In this document: positions 50,797 through 64,000 of the stretch, one piece after another
Position numbering within the stretch: position 1 is the first letter of the stretch
Layout: each line of letters begins with the position of its first letter
Source of the DNA: Desulfoluna butyratoxydans
Lineage (GTDB): Bacteria; Desulfobacterota; Desulfobacteria; Desulfobacterales; Desulfolunaceae
DNA: 64,000 nt
Direction of reading: 5' to 3'
NCBI RefSeq assembly: GCF_900699765.1
Contig: NZ_CAADHO010000002.1
Coordinates: 744,001 to 808,000 of the forward strand
Position numbers and translations under genes: made by a program
The notes under the pieces: model-generated
Told to the model about the DNA's origin: nothing
Seen by the model: only the letters and a program-made list of their open reading frames with translations
Databases searched by the model: none

Positions 50797-51789
50797 TTAG
50801 GCGATGAGCTTGCCGTGGAGCTTGCTGATCTCTGCCTCGGCTTCTGCCGCCATGGAGGCGAGGAGCTCTTTGCAGGTGGTGACCTCGTGGATGAGGCCGA
50901 TGGACTGGCCCACCATCATGGGGGCGACGTCCACGTCTCCGGTCTCCCAGGCCTTGAGGCACTTGTCCCCGGTGATGAGGGGGATGATCTTCTCCAGGCC
51001 GCCGCCTTTGCTTTCCACGTCCAGAACGGCGTTGGTGGTCTCGTTGATCAGGGCCCGGCCCTGGAGGTTCACGGATTTGCAGATGAGGGTGGTGTCGCGT
51101 TCCTGGCGTTTCACCAGCTCGTCCTTGATGTTCTGGTGGATATCGCACTCTCTGGTGGCCATGAACCGGCTGGCCATCATGACGGCGTCGGCTCCGAGCA
51201 TCAGGGCGGCGGCCATGGTTTTGCCGTTGGCGATGCCCCCGGTGGTCACCACAGGGATGTTCACGGACTCCACGATGCGGGGGGTCAGGAGCATGGTGGT
51301 GACGTCGTCGTTCAGGGGGTGGCCCCCCTCTTCGATGCCTGCGGCAAAGATGCCGTCATACCCTGCTTTTTCCGCGTGCATGGCGTGGCGCACGGAGCCC
51401 ACCTTGTGGAAGAGCTTGACCCCTGCTTTTTTCAGCATGTCGATGTATTCCATGCCGCAGGCCTTGTCGATGGGCGCCCCTGAGATCTCCAGGGCGGGCA
51501 CCTTCTCTTCGGCGCAGACCGTCAGGTACATCTTGTGGTGTTCGGGGGTGATGTTGATGGAGGGCAGCAGGGTGATGTTGACGGTGAAGGGCTTGTCCGT
51601 CAGCTCCCGGGTTTTCCTCAAGGCGCCCCGGAATTCCTCTTCGGTCTTGTAGATGGCCGCGGTGATGTTGCCCATGCCCCCGGCGTTGGAGATGGCGGCG
51701 CACAGCTCGGGTTTGCAGATCCACATCATGGCACCGCAGATGATGGGGTACTCGATATCGAACATCTCAGTTATTTTTGTCTGAATCAC
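50797..51789 (-). CDS. Nitronate monooxygenase / FabK-like FMN protein
   Basis: A GTG start at 51789 follows a perfect GGAGGA and gives 330 residues; the frame extends upstream without support. It is a TIM barrel of the 2-nitropropane dioxygenase family: 'YPIICGAMMWICKPELCAAISNAGGMGNI', 'AAGIEEGGHPL' and 'VVTTGGIANGKTMAAALMLGADAVMMASRFM', the last binding the FMN phosphate. In anaerobes such proteins act as nitronate monooxygenases, FabK-type enoyl reductases or dehydrogenase partners. It lies downstream of ACAD-EtfB-EtfA on the same strand, separated by a repeat and a terminator, so a shared acyl-CoA role is possible. Confidence 0.85.
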   Translation of the reverse strand: MIQTKITEMFDIEYPIICGAMMWICKPELCAAISNAGGMGNITAAIYKTEEEFRGALRKTRELTDKPFTVNITLLPSINITPEHHKMYLTVCAEEKVPALEISGAPIDKACGMEYIDMLKKAGVKLFHKVGSVRHAMHAEKAGYDGIFAAGIEEGGHPLNDDVTTMLLTPRIVESVNIPVVTTGGIANGKTMAAALMLGADAVMMASRFMATRECDIHQNIKDELVKRQERDTTLICKSVNLQGRALINETTNAVLDVESKGGGLEKIIPLITGDKCLKAWETGDVDVAPMMVGQSIGLIHEVTTCKELLASMAAEAEAEISKLHGKLIA

Positions 51790-51814
51790 TGATCCTCCTT
51801 CCTGAAAAAAAATT

Positions 51815-51939
51815 GCCTCCGGCGGCCCTGCCGGGGCCAAACGTTTAAAAAGTTTGGCAAACAGGTTTTGAGTAAACCTTTCAGGCCTGAGAAAAATTTT
51901 TTGCGGGGCTTTTTTTCAAAAAAGCGACCCGCCGGAGGC
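51815..51939. repeat. Structured intergenic repeat, copy 17 (short form)
   Basis: GCCTCCGGCGGCCCTGCCGG to GACCCGCCGGAGGC, with 'AACGTTTAAAAAGTTTGG' and 'CAAACAGG' inside. No outer termini are seen. Confidence 0.78.
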
Positions 51940-51972
51940 TTCATTGCCGCTTAAGCTGCCGCGTCGATCGCC

Positions 51973-52009
51973 AAAAAAAACGGGACCCCTCTCTCCAGCC
52001 GGGCCCCGC
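51973..52009 (-). terminator. Rho-independent terminator after etfA copy 2
   Basis: On the minus strand CGGGGCCC and GGGTCCCG pair (one G-U) and are followed by eight T. It separates etfA from the NMO-like gene. Confidence 0.82.
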
Positions 52010-52028
52010 TTTTCTTAGATCGTGTGCC

Positions 52029-53051
52029 CTATGCCTTGACGGCTTTCAGCTGCTCAATGAGCTGGGGCACCACGTCTTTGGCGTCGCCCACGATGCCGTA
52101 GTGGGCAAACTTGAAGATCTCGGCGTTGGGGTCTTTGTTGATGGCCACGACGGTACGGGAATCAGCCATGCCCGTGGTGTGCTGGACCGTGCCGGAGATG
52201 CCCACGGCGAGGTAGAGCTCGGGGCGGACCGTCTTGCCGGTCTGGCCGATCTGGACGTCGTGGGAGATGAGGCCGGTCTCAAAGACGGGGCGGGTGCCGC
52301 CGATCTCGGCGTCCAGCTCCTTGGCCAGGTCTTTGAGCTGGTCGAAGCAGTCGCCGGAGCAGGCGCCCATGCCGGCGGAGACCACTCGGATGGCTTCCTG
52401 GATGTTCTGGGCAGAGGCCTCGTGCTGCTTCACTTCCAGAACCTTGACCTGTGCGTCCTCTTCCTTGGCGGTCACCTCAATCTTGATGATCTCGCCGGTG
52501 CGGGACTCATCTTTCTGGGGAACGGCCATGACGCCGGCACGTACGGTGGACATCTGGGGCCGGTGATCCGGGCAGAGGATGGTGGCCATGACGTTGCCGC
52601 CGAAGGCCGGACGGGTGGAGACGAGGATTTTCTTGTCTTCGTCGATGTCAAGCTCGGTGCAGTCTGCGGTACAGCCGGTGTGGAGCCTGAAGGAGATGCG
52701 CGGGGCCAGGTCGCGGCCCGTGGCCGAGGCGCCCACCAGGAGAATATCGGGCTTTCGCTCTTCGGCTTCCTTGCAGATGATGTCGGTGTAGAGCTCGGTG
52801 CGGTAATCGGCCAGGACCGGGGCATCGGCCATGAGCACCTTGTCGGCACCAAAGGCGATGAGCTCCTTGGCGGTTTCCTCGACGTTCTCCCCGAGGATGA
52901 CGGCGGTGAGCTCGCTGCCCAGCTTGTCGGCGAGCTTGCGGCCCTCTCCGAGGATCTCCAATGAAAGGGTGGAGCGGGTCAGCTTACCCTGAAACTGCTC
53001 CACGAATACCCATACGCCTTTATATGCACTCAGATCTTTTTTAGCAGTCAT
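52029..53051 (-). CDS. etfA: Electron transfer flavoprotein alpha subunit, copy 2
   Basis: ATG 53051 follows AAGGAGA and gives 340 residues. The C-terminal FAD domain carries 'AGMGACSGDCFDQLKDLAKEL', 'VRPELYLAVGISGTVQHTTGM' and 'VVAINKDPNAEIF', the EtfA signature. It forms the unit ACAD-etfB-etfA with etfB 10 bases upstream. It is clearly different from the copy at 14.3 kb, so the two pairs are not a recent duplication. Confidence 0.94.
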   Translation of the reverse strand: MTAKKDLSAYKGVWVFVEQFQGKLTRSTLSLEILGEGRKLADKLGSELTAVILGENVEETAKELIAFGADKVLMADAPVLADYRTELYTDIICKEAEERKPDILLVGASATGRDLAPRISFRLHTGCTADCTELDIDEDKKILVSTRPAFGGNVMATILCPDHRPQMSTVRAGVMAVPQKDESRTGEIIKIEVTAKEEDAQVKVLEVKQHEASAQNIQEAIRVVSAGMGACSGDCFDQLKDLAKELDAEIGGTRPVFETGLISHDVQIGQTGKTVRPELYLAVGISGTVQHTTGMADSRTVVAINKDPNAEIFKFAHYGIVGDAKDVVPQLIEQLKAVKA

Positions 53052-53061
53052 GATCGTCTCC

Positions 53062-53844
53062 TTAGATGGCATTGATTTCCTGAAGTTTTTCCACCAGCTT
53101 CTGCGAGGACTCTTTGGGCGTCCCGTCGAGAAACTCCACCTGAGCCTTGGCGCGCTTGGGTGAAAAGACCTTGCGCAGGCGCGTGGGGGAGCCCTTGAGG
53201 CCGAAGTTGCCCACTTCGCCGTCTACATCGGCCATGCCCAGGACCTGGATCTCTTTTTCAAAGCATTCGAACACCAGGTCCATGCGGGGAATCCTGGGGA
53301 CGTTGAGCTCTTTTTCGCAGGTGATCAGGGCAGGCATGGGGCCTTCGATGACCCGGGTGAGGTCTCCCATTTTCTGGTGGATCTTGACGGTGCCGTCACC
53401 CACCTCGATGCTTTCGGCGTAGGAGAGCAGGGGAAGCTCCAGGAAGTCGGCGATTTCGGGGCCCACCTGGGCGGTGTTGCCGTCCATGGCCTCCACGCCG
53501 GAGAAGATCAGGTCGAAGTTGCCCAGCTTCTTGATGGCAAGGCCGAGGGTGTAGGCCGTGGCCCAGCAGTCGGCGCCGCCGAACTTGCGGTCCGTCAGGA
53601 GCACCGCGTGGTCGCATCCCATGGCCAGGGCCTCCCGAAGGGCCTCCTCAACCTGGGGGGGCCCCATGGAGACAACGGTCACCTCGGCGCCTTTCTCCTC
53701 TTTCAGGGTCAGGGCCGCCTCAATGGCGTTCTTGTCGTTGGGGTTGATGATGCTGGGAAGACCGGATCGGATCAGGGAGCCGTTTTCGTCCCATTTTACC
53801 TCGGTTACGTCGGGAACTTGTTTTATGCATACAATGATTTTCAT
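53062..53844 (-). CDS. etfB: Electron transfer flavoprotein beta subunit, copy 2
   Basis: ATG 53844 gives 260 residues. 'MKIIVCIKQVPDVTEVKWDENG' and 'INPNDKNAIEAALTLKEE' are EtfB hallmarks; the second segment, with 'NPNDKNA', resembles Etf of butyryl-CoA and caffeyl-CoA electron-bifurcating systems more than the housekeeping type. 'GLKGSPTRLRKVFSPKRAK' near the C-terminus binds nucleotide or FAD. Whether this pair bifurcates cannot be settled by eye. It lies between the ACAD and etfA genes. Confidence 0.93.
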   Translation of the reverse strand: MKIIVCIKQVPDVTEVKWDENGSLIRSGLPSIINPNDKNAIEAALTLKEEKGAEVTVVSMGPPQVEEALREALAMGCDHAVLLTDRKFGGADCWATAYTLGLAIKKLGNFDLIFSGVEAMDGNTAQVGPEIADFLELPLLSYAESIEVGDGTVKIHQKMGDLTRVIEGPMPALITCEKELNVPRIPRMDLVFECFEKEIQVLGMADVDGEVGNFGLKGSPTRLRKVFSPKRAKAQVEFLDGTPKESSQKLVEKLQEINAI

Positions 53845-53943
53845 CTTAGAAGTCCTCTTAATCGGTAAAGTCGTCGATTCGCGTGTGATCGCGTCATGGG
53901 CTGTTTCGCCCACGGGCACCGGGCCGGCGTGTCGCCGCGTGCC

Positions 53944-55092
53944 TTACTTCTGAGTCAGGATCGTCATGCCGGCAATGGTCTTGTTGATCTCAAGGCTTGA
54001 AGCGACAACGCCGACGTGCATGGCGTTACGGAAGAGTTTTTCCACCTTGTACTCTTTGGAGTAGCCGTAGGACCCGTGGAACTGAACAGCCTGGCGGCAC
54101 ACTTCCTGGATCATGGGCACGGTGAAGACCTTGAGCTCGGAGGAGGCGGCCTCAAAGCCTTTCTTGCTCTCGTCCTGGAGCTTGACGGTTTTGTAGCACA
54201 TGAGGCGGCACGCCTCGACGCGGGTCTTCATGTCGGCCAGCATCCAGGAGAAGCCCTGCATGTAGCCCATGGGAAAACCACCCACCACGCGCTCGTTGCC
54301 GTATTTCACGGATTCGTCCAGGGCTGCCTGGCCTCCGCCGATGGTGGCGGCGCACTGCTGGATACGCTCACCGGCGATCCAGCGCAGAAGAATGGGGAAA
54401 CCCTTGCCCTGCTTGCCCAGGATGTTGGCCTTGGGCACGCGGACGTCTTTGAAGAAGACATCGCAGGTGTCGGCGCCGTCCAGGCCCATGAGCTCGTAGT
54501 GGCCGGAGAAGGTGATGCCCGGGGAGGTCTTGTCCACGATGAAGGCCGTGGTGTCGAAGGGCTTGCCCTTCATGGAGAGGTCCTTGGCAAAGAAGATGCC
54601 GTAGCCGGGCTTGTTGGCCATACTGATGAAACGCTTGGTGCCGTTTAAGATGAAGTCGTCCCCGTCGGGCTCGGCCGTGAGGGTCAGGGCGCGGGGGTCG
54701 GAACCGGTGTTGGGCTCGGTGAAGGCCATGGAGGCCCAGGCGGTGCCGTCGCACAGGGGCGGAACGAATTTTTCGATCACCTCTTCGGTGCCCCAGTGGC
54801 AGATGGTCTCTGCAACGGAGTTGTTCATGAAGAAGGGGAGCATGCAGGTGGACCCGGTTTTGCCCACCTCTTCGGCAATGAGGATGAGGTTGAAGTTGTC
54901 GGCGCCGATGCCCCCGTATTTTTTGGGAACGTCCATGCCGAGCATCTTGTGCTTTGCAAAGATCTCCTGGAGATTGGGCGGATAGTCTTTGTGCTCTTTC
55001 ATGTAAGCATCTATCCCGGGGATCTCTGTCTCACAGAACGCCTTTGCCGTTTTGATGACCATCTTGTTCAGTGGTGATAAGTTGAAATCCAT
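53944..55092 (-). CDS. Acyl-CoA dehydrogenase, Etf-linked
   Basis: The 382-residue flavoprotein has all three acyl-CoA dehydrogenase parts: 'FGMDVPKKYGGIG'-like start ('LGMDVPKKYGG'), 'ASMAFTEPNTGSDP' and 'LNGTKRFISMAN' in the middle domain, and C-terminal helices with 'AVQFHGSYGYSKEYKVEKLFRNA'. The usual C-terminal catalytic Glu segment (YEGT) is replaced by 'VGVVASSLEINK', so the base must lie elsewhere or the reaction differs. It is the first gene of the Etf unit, with MarR upstream. The substrate is unknown. Confidence 0.9.
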   Translation of the reverse strand: MDFNLSPLNKMVIKTAKAFCETEIPGIDAYMKEHKDYPPNLQEIFAKHKMLGMDVPKKYGGIGADNFNLILIAEEVGKTGSTCMLPFFMNNSVAETICHWGTEEVIEKFVPPLCDGTAWASMAFTEPNTGSDPRALTLTAEPDGDDFILNGTKRFISMANKPGYGIFFAKDLSMKGKPFDTTAFIVDKTSPGITFSGHYELMGLDGADTCDVFFKDVRVPKANILGKQGKGFPILLRWIAGERIQQCAATIGGGQAALDESVKYGNERVVGGFPMGYMQGFSWMLADMKTRVEACRLMCYKTVKLQDESKKGFEAASSELKVFTVPMIQEVCRQAVQFHGSYGYSKEYKVEKLFRNAMHVGVVASSLEINKTIAGMTILTQK

Positions 55093-55205
55093 TTCAATTC
55101 CTTTCCTTCTTCATTGATGTAAGGGTGTGGGCGTTTATGAAGCGGCTCCAATGAAGGCCTGGGCTCGGCGGGCACCCCCGGCGCTTACCATCCGCCGCAA
55201 TACAC

Positions 55206-55619
55206 TTACCTCAAGTCCTTTAAAAGACGTTTTAAAAGAAGCTTCTCCTCCTGGGAAAAGCTCTGCAAAATCGTTTCATTGACGTGCTCGCGGGCCTGGA
55301 GGAGGTCCTCCTGGTATTCCCGGGCCTTGGCCGAGAGGTGGATCCGGATGGCCCGCTTGTCTTCGGCGTCGGTCTCCTTGGAGATCCAGTCGGCATCGGC
55401 CAGCCGGTCCAGGACCCCGGAAAGGGTGGCGTTGTCCAGAACCAGGCGCTTGCTCAAGTCCCCTGCCGTCAACCCGTCGTCCTCCCACAGGGCTTCGAGG
55501 ATCAGGATCTGGACCGGGGTCAGGCCGTAGGGTTTGAGCATTTTCTTCAAGACGGCCTGTGATTTCTGGTTGGCCTTGGCAAACAGGAAGCAGATGCAGT
55601 CTTTGTACGTTTTTATCAT
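55206..55619 (-). CDS. MarR-family transcriptional regulator
   Basis: The 137-residue protein has the winged helix typical of MarR: 'GLTPVQILILEALWEDDGLTAGDLSKRLVLDNATLSGVLDRL' is the recognition region, and the wing follows with 'KETDAEDKRAIRIHL', the D-x-R-x-x-x-hydrophobic pattern. The N- and C-terminal helices form the dimer. It is encoded just upstream of ACAD-etfBA on the same strand, with 113 bases between, and probably controls that unit in response to a small aromatic or acyl ligand. Confidence 0.9.
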   Translation of the reverse strand: MIKTYKDCICFLFAKANQKSQAVLKKMLKPYGLTPVQILILEALWEDDGLTAGDLSKRLVLDNATLSGVLDRLADADWISKETDAEDKRAIRIHLSAKAREYQEDLLQAREHVNETILQSFSQEEKLLLKRLLKDLR

Positions 55620-55995
55620 GTGATCCCGTGGGTTTCGTGTGTCCGTGTGTTGTCTTCCGGGAAGAGACGTTTGCCTGGCGGAGCGGGGTTTGGGCCGTTC
55701 CGGGAGTCTTTGCGACGGGCCTCTATTTTGGAGACATGATCAATGTTCAGTATGGGGCTGTCCGGCACGATGATGTCGGGTTAAAGTTTGTAAGGATAAC
55801 TTCCCTTGATCTTGCTCTTGTGCCCTATTTTTATGTTTTAGTTAATAAATTGAAAATATTATCTTGGAAAAGCTAAAAATGGTGTTTCGTCATATTAGTT
55901 TGTATGCAAAGGTATTTCTTCGGTGACCCTTGTGTCAAGAAAAATGTGTACAGGCGGTAAAAAAGAGGTGGGGGCAGGGGAGGGGGCCCAAAGGC
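55620..55995. other. Gap between marR and the helicase gene
   Basis: No gene is visible; the sequence turns AT-rich near 55780-55920. It holds the upstream region of marR; I could not fix a promoter. Confidence 0.45.
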
Positions 55996-56030
55996 AAAGC
56001 GCCCCGGCAGACCGACTGCCGGGGCGCTTT
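55996..56030. terminator. Strong hairpin terminator after the helicase gene
   Basis: AAAGCGCCCCGGCAG / CTGCCGGGGCGCTTT is a 15-bp perfect stem with loop ACCGA. The T-run is short (TTT), so it could also act mainly as an mRNA end stabiliser. Confidence 0.75.
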
Positions 56031-56038
56031 GAGGGGAA

Positions 56039-57898
56039 TCAGATGCCCAGTTCGTCCATGGCTTCGTCGAGTTCGTAGAAGAAGCGGCTTTTTTTGGTGC
56101 GCTTTTTCCGCCGTGACGAGGCGGAGGTGACGTAGAGGTGGCTTTCGGCACGGGTGACGGCCACGTACATGAGGCGGCGCTCCTCCTCGAGTTCGCGGTC
56201 GCTCTCCATGGATCGCCAGTGGGGGAAGAGCTGCTCTTCCAGGCCCACGATAAAAGCCATGCGGTACTCCAGGCCCTTGCTGGCGTGGACCGTGGATAGG
56301 TGGACCCCTTTGCCGCCCCCGTCATCGTCGTCCTTGTCTTCCTGGATCAGGTTTACGTCTTCCAGGTAGTCCAGCAGGTTCTCCTTCAGGGAGGCGGTGT
56401 GGAGGAGCTCCTCCACCTGGTCCTTGCGGGTGTTGAACTCGTCCGGGGTCTTGCAGTACCCCTCGAGGTACCCCAGGTAGTCGGTGCGGTCCAGGATCTC
56501 CTGGATGGCCAGGGCCGGGGGCATCTCCTTGATGGCGTCCAGGAGCTCGAAGATCATGGTGAGGCCATCGTGCACTTTTTTGGAGAGCACGCGGTTTTTG
56601 ACCATTTGCCTGGCGGATTCCTGCAGGCTCATGAGGCCCACCCGCGCCTGGGAGATCTTGGTGATCATGGAAGGGCCGATGCCCCGCTTGGGGGTGTTGA
56701 CGATGCGCTCGAAGGCCACGTCGTCCCCGGGAAAGGCCGCGGCCAGGAGAAAGCAGTTGAGGTCGAGGATCTCCTTGCGCTCGAAGAAGCCCTTGGAGCC
56801 TACCATCTGATAGGGGATCTGGAGCTGGCGCAGGGCCTTTTCAAACCAGAGGGAGAGAGCCTTGGTGCGGTACATCACCACCATGTCCTCGTAGTCCACC
56901 CCGCTGCGGAATTCGGTGCGGATTTTCCGGGCCACCCACTCGGCCTCTTCAAACTCGTTGAAGAAGGTGCGGGCCTGGATGACGGCGCCTCGTTTTTCGG
57001 AGAAGCAGTGCTTGTCCATGCGGCTCTCGTTGAAGCCGATGATGCCGTTGGCCAGCTGGACGATCTCGTCTGCGGACCGGTAGTTCTGCTCCAGGCGGAA
57101 GATCCGGGCGTTGGGGTACTTGTCGGGGAAGGAGAGGAAGTGGCTGACGTTGCTGCCCCGGAACCCGTAGACCGCCTGCCAGTCGTCGCCCACGCAGAAG
57201 AGGTTTTCATGGCCCAGCAGGAGGCGGGTGATCTCCTCCTGGAGGTTGTTGGTGTCCTGGTACTCGTCCACGAGGATGTGCTGGAACTTTTCCCGGTACT
57301 CGGCCTGGACTTCGGGGTGATCCCGCAGCAGGTCCCGGGTGAGGCAGAGGATGTTGTCGAAGTCCAGGGCGTTCTTCTCTTTTAAGATGCGCTCGTACTC
57401 CCGGTAGATCCCTTCGGTGCGGCTCCGGGTGATGAGGGGCAGGGCATCGAAGTACCGGTTGACGTTGCCGGAGTTCTTGGCCCGGGAGATTTCAGACAGG
57501 ATGGCCGGGGCGTGTTTTTTGTCGATGTTCTGGGTCAGGGCAATCTCCTTGATGGTCTTCTGCTGGTGGTAGCTGCTGAAGATCTCCAGGGGCATGCGGT
57601 AGCCCAGCTTGGTGCAGTGTTTCTTTAATATGGTGTAGCAGGCACTGTGGTAGGTGCGCACCCAGGGGAAATCCGTGTCCATGCGACCGGTCATCTGCAT
57701 GAGACGGGTCTTCATCTCCCCTGCGGCTTTGTTGGTGAAGGTGATGGCCAGAATGCGTCTGGAGTCCACGTTGCGCTCCATGAGTCGCGCAAACCGTGCC
57801 GTGAGGGTTCGGGTTTTGCCCGAGCCGGCACCGGCCACAACCAGGGCGGGGGAGCCGAGGTGCTCCACGGCAGCCGCCTGTTGCTGAGATAATTCCAT
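56039..57898 (-). CDS. UvrD/Rep/PcrA-family ATP-dependent DNA helicase
   Basis: ATG 57898 ('MELSQQQAAAVEHLG') gives 619 residues. Superfamily 1 motifs are in order: Q-motif, Walker A 'AGAGSGKTRTL', motif Ia 'AITFTNKAAGEMK', Walker B 'VDEYQDTN', motif III 'GDDWQAVYGFRGS', motif IV 'LEQNYRSADEI', motif V 'LSTVHASKGLEY' and motif VI 'VAVTRAESHL'. It unwinds DNA 3'-5' in repair or replication restart. It is slightly shorter than E. coli Rep/UvrD (about 670-720), with the C-terminal tail reduced. No operon partner. Confidence 0.94.
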   Translation of the reverse strand: MELSQQQAAAVEHLGSPALVVAGAGSGKTRTLTARFARLMERNVDSRRILAITFTNKAAGEMKTRLMQMTGRMDTDFPWVRTYHSACYTILKKHCTKLGYRMPLEIFSSYHQQKTIKEIALTQNIDKKHAPAILSEISRAKNSGNVNRYFDALPLITRSRTEGIYREYERILKEKNALDFDNILCLTRDLLRDHPEVQAEYREKFQHILVDEYQDTNNLQEEITRLLLGHENLFCVGDDWQAVYGFRGSNVSHFLSFPDKYPNARIFRLEQNYRSADEIVQLANGIIGFNESRMDKHCFSEKRGAVIQARTFFNEFEEAEWVARKIRTEFRSGVDYEDMVVMYRTKALSLWFEKALRQLQIPYQMVGSKGFFERKEILDLNCFLLAAAFPGDDVAFERIVNTPKRGIGPSMITKISQARVGLMSLQESARQMVKNRVLSKKVHDGLTMIFELLDAIKEMPPALAIQEILDRTDYLGYLEGYCKTPDEFNTRKDQVEELLHTASLKENLLDYLEDVNLIQEDKDDDDGGGKGVHLSTVHASKGLEYRMAFIVGLEEQLFPHWRSMESDRELEEERRLMYVAVTRAESHLYVTSASSRRKKRTKKSRFFYELDEAMDELGI

Positions 57899-58214
57899 TT
57901 TATATGTACTCCGTGAGGACGGTTGAGGGGGAGTGAGGAGAACGAAAGGGATGCGAAGGCCCCTGCACCTCCACACGTCCAAGGTAACGGGCCGATGTCA
58001 CATGTCATCGCCGGGCGGCCGCAGCTTGCGTTTGCTCACGCTGGTATTACCTGAATCCTTCGGGCTCCGGCGGCCCAAGACAGAAACGGCCCCTCTGGGA
58101 ATAAAGGGGCCGGCTAAGGTGCCAAGACGATACGACAATGCGTCCGGTGGATCAACCTAAAAATGGGCCACAAGGGCCGAAAAGGGAGGGGGATGGCCCG
58201 CCTTTGTGGGGCTT

Positions 58215-58340
58215 TCAGGGGATCAGGCGGCAGCCTCGGCTTTTGGCGCGGCGTTTTTCCTTCATGCGCCGGGCATGGGGTTGGGCGTAGAGGGCCAGGA
58301 TGATCCCGGCCAGGGCGGCTGATGTGATGACAAACACCAT
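58215..58340 (-). CDS. Possible small membrane protein, 41 residues
   Basis: ATG 58340 opens a short frame: a hydrophobic segment 'MVFVITSAALAGIILALYAQ' followed by a strongly basic tail ('HARRMKEKRRAKSRG') and a stop at 58215. The positive-inside pattern is that of a small single-pass membrane protein. The RBS is weak (GGA). It lies in a 616-base gap between the helicase and the giant kinase. Without homologues it could be chance. Confidence 0.4.
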   Translation of the reverse strand: MVFVITSAALAGIILALYAQPHARRMKEKRRAKSRGCRLIP

Positions 58341-58516
58341 GGGGCTGCGTTCCGATGCGCGGGCGCCCGTGGTTCACGGCAACGGTGTGGAGCCGGGGCG
58401 CACACGGTGGGTTGTTGGGGATGAACAGCGTAATTTATTGATAATCGCTGTGTCGGAGGGATGTCAAGACATAATTATTTTCAAGGGGTTGGCGGCCTCG
58501 GGAGGGAACGCCCCGC

Positions 58517-63274
<4,758 letters not shown>

Positions 63275-64000
63275 GGGAACTCCTGGACCCCGTGAACCCG
63301 CGGGGTCGGTTTGTGGGAATGCCGCTGCGGGAAAAGGGTGAAGGCGGTGGCAAGGCAGGCCCATGGACAGCGGTGGGCCCGCCACTGTTATTTGCCTGGT
63401 TGAAAAACGTATTAACGGGTTGGCGCCGGGCAGGGCCGCCGGAGGCAGTTTTTTGCGATGAAGGGCTGCATCTGTACCACGGCGATCACATCGCGGTGGC
63501 ATGAACGTCTCCTCCTATAGGAGGATGGCATGGCACGGGGATCCCTGCCTCCGAGACGGGCCAAAGGGTGCATGACCACTGGGGGCATTTGTGGTGTCTG
63601 ATGTGCAGGCTCAGGATTCAGGTGCGGGGATCGGGTTGGGAGATGCAAGGGGCCGCCTTTTCATGCCCGTGGGGAGTCCCGCTCCGGCAAAGGCGCATCG
63701 TGGGCGGGGAAGGGGCCATGGGGTGATGACAAAGCTCTTTGTTGGTGCGGCCTGTGGGCGTTCATCACGTAAAAAGAATACGGTATCGGCCGGTTTGTGT
63801 CAAGGAGGCCTGCCTTACCGCAACAGGCCGTTTCAGGTGAAAATCGGGGTGCACGGGCGGGGCTGCGCTTCTTTGTATTTGGTGTTATTTCAGCTGTGTT
63901 GCGGTTATTGACATAAAAATGGATAAACGAATGTTTGTTTATCCGTGTGGGGGTAGGGCGGTTCCCATGGGGGAGATTTCTGGGGGCGGAGTCCTGCCGG
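63275..64000. other. Window end: repeat fragment and probable promoter region
   Basis: A right-end fragment of the repeat family (GGGCAGGGCCGCCGGAGGC, about 63428-63446) is present. No convincing gene follows. The last 100 bases look like a promoter region for a gene beyond the window. Confidence 0.5.
63908..63944 (+). promoter_or_regulatory. Promoter with overlapping palindromic operator
   Basis: TTGACA at 63908-63913 is followed by the inverted repeat GGATAAAC-N8-GTTTATCC (63921-63944) in the spacer/-10 region. It would serve a plus-strand gene outside the window. The -10 box is not clear. Confidence 0.45.

Noticed and set aside
14251..53844. The two etfBA pairs as a recent duplication
   Set aside because: The proteins differ strongly in sequence, length and C-terminal regions and belong to different units.
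58114..58377. 87-codon minus-strand frame between the helicase and giant kinase
   Set aside because: Pro/Arg/His-rich product typical of an out-of-frame reading; the overlapping 41-codon frame has a more protein-like pattern.
63591..63911. 106-codon plus-strand frame at the window end
   Set aside because: No RBS or family features; it runs into the promoter-like region.

Overview
The window is high-GC bacterial DNA. It most resembles a mesophilic anaerobe of the Desulfobacterota (Desulfobacterales-like). The grounds are a complete Rnf ion pump with a tetrahaem cytochrome c, two EtfAB pairs with acyl-CoA dehydrogenases, a molybdate importer, a ZraSR/DegP-type envelope-stress locus, many sensor kinases, and a RAYT transposase with its associated 'ataaagagcctgtccc' motif. 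The taxonomic call is inference. I recognised no rRNA, tRNA or CRISPR array.

Layout. 1-6.2 kb: a truncated sensor kinase (-), a hotdog thioesterase and a membrane zinc peptidase (+), a degenerate P1B-ATPase-like protein whose stop codon lies in a small inverted-repeat element, and a Ser/Thr kinase with an FGE-like outer domain (-). 6.5-14.2 kb: the Rnf locus, with cytochrome c-rnfCDGEA on the minus strand, rseC nearby, and rnfB separated and on the opposite strand. 14.2-21.7 kb: etfBA (-) divergent from a plus-strand cluster of histidine phosphatase, ACAD10/11-like dehydrogenase, TetR, ACAD10/11-like kinase and SDR. This is a strong candidate for 4-hydroxyacyl-CoA catabolism of the levulinate/ACAD11 type. 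22-29.6 kb: a NYN-CSD protein, a ZraRS-like two-component system (-) and a DegP-like protease (+). The protease sits behind a sigma-54 promoter with a distal enhancer and a structured leader. The whole control region is repeated about 2.1 kb downstream with no protein gene behind it, which I read as a probable sigma-54-dependent small RNA. 29.6-35 kb: modCBA, a DUF364 protein, an MBL hydrolase and an isochorismatase-like hydrolase. 35-43.8 kb: a porin, an orphan PTS IIC-like protein, the RAYT transposase, a crotonase, a chemoreceptor and hypothetical proteins. 44-50.4 kb: a secreted protein, a secreted nuclease, DUF1456, CreD, a cupin and an AraC regulator. 50.8-55.6 kb: a second acyl-CoA unit (MarR, ACAD, EtfB, EtfA, nitronate-monooxygenase-like). 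56-63.3 kb: a UvrD/Rep helicase, a possible small membrane protein and a very large hybrid kinase.

Many intergenic gaps hold copies of one family of structured repeats. Inner ends are GCCTCCGGCGG / CCGCCGGAGGC; many copies also have outer ends GTAACnATTCAGC / GCTGAATnGTTAC. Some copies carry internal hairpins whose arms differ from copy to copy but usually stay complementary.

Together the metabolic genes describe electron flow from acyl-CoA oxidation through Etf, with Rnf linking ferredoxin, NADH and the ion gradient. All coordinates and motif calls come from direct reading; no database search was run.
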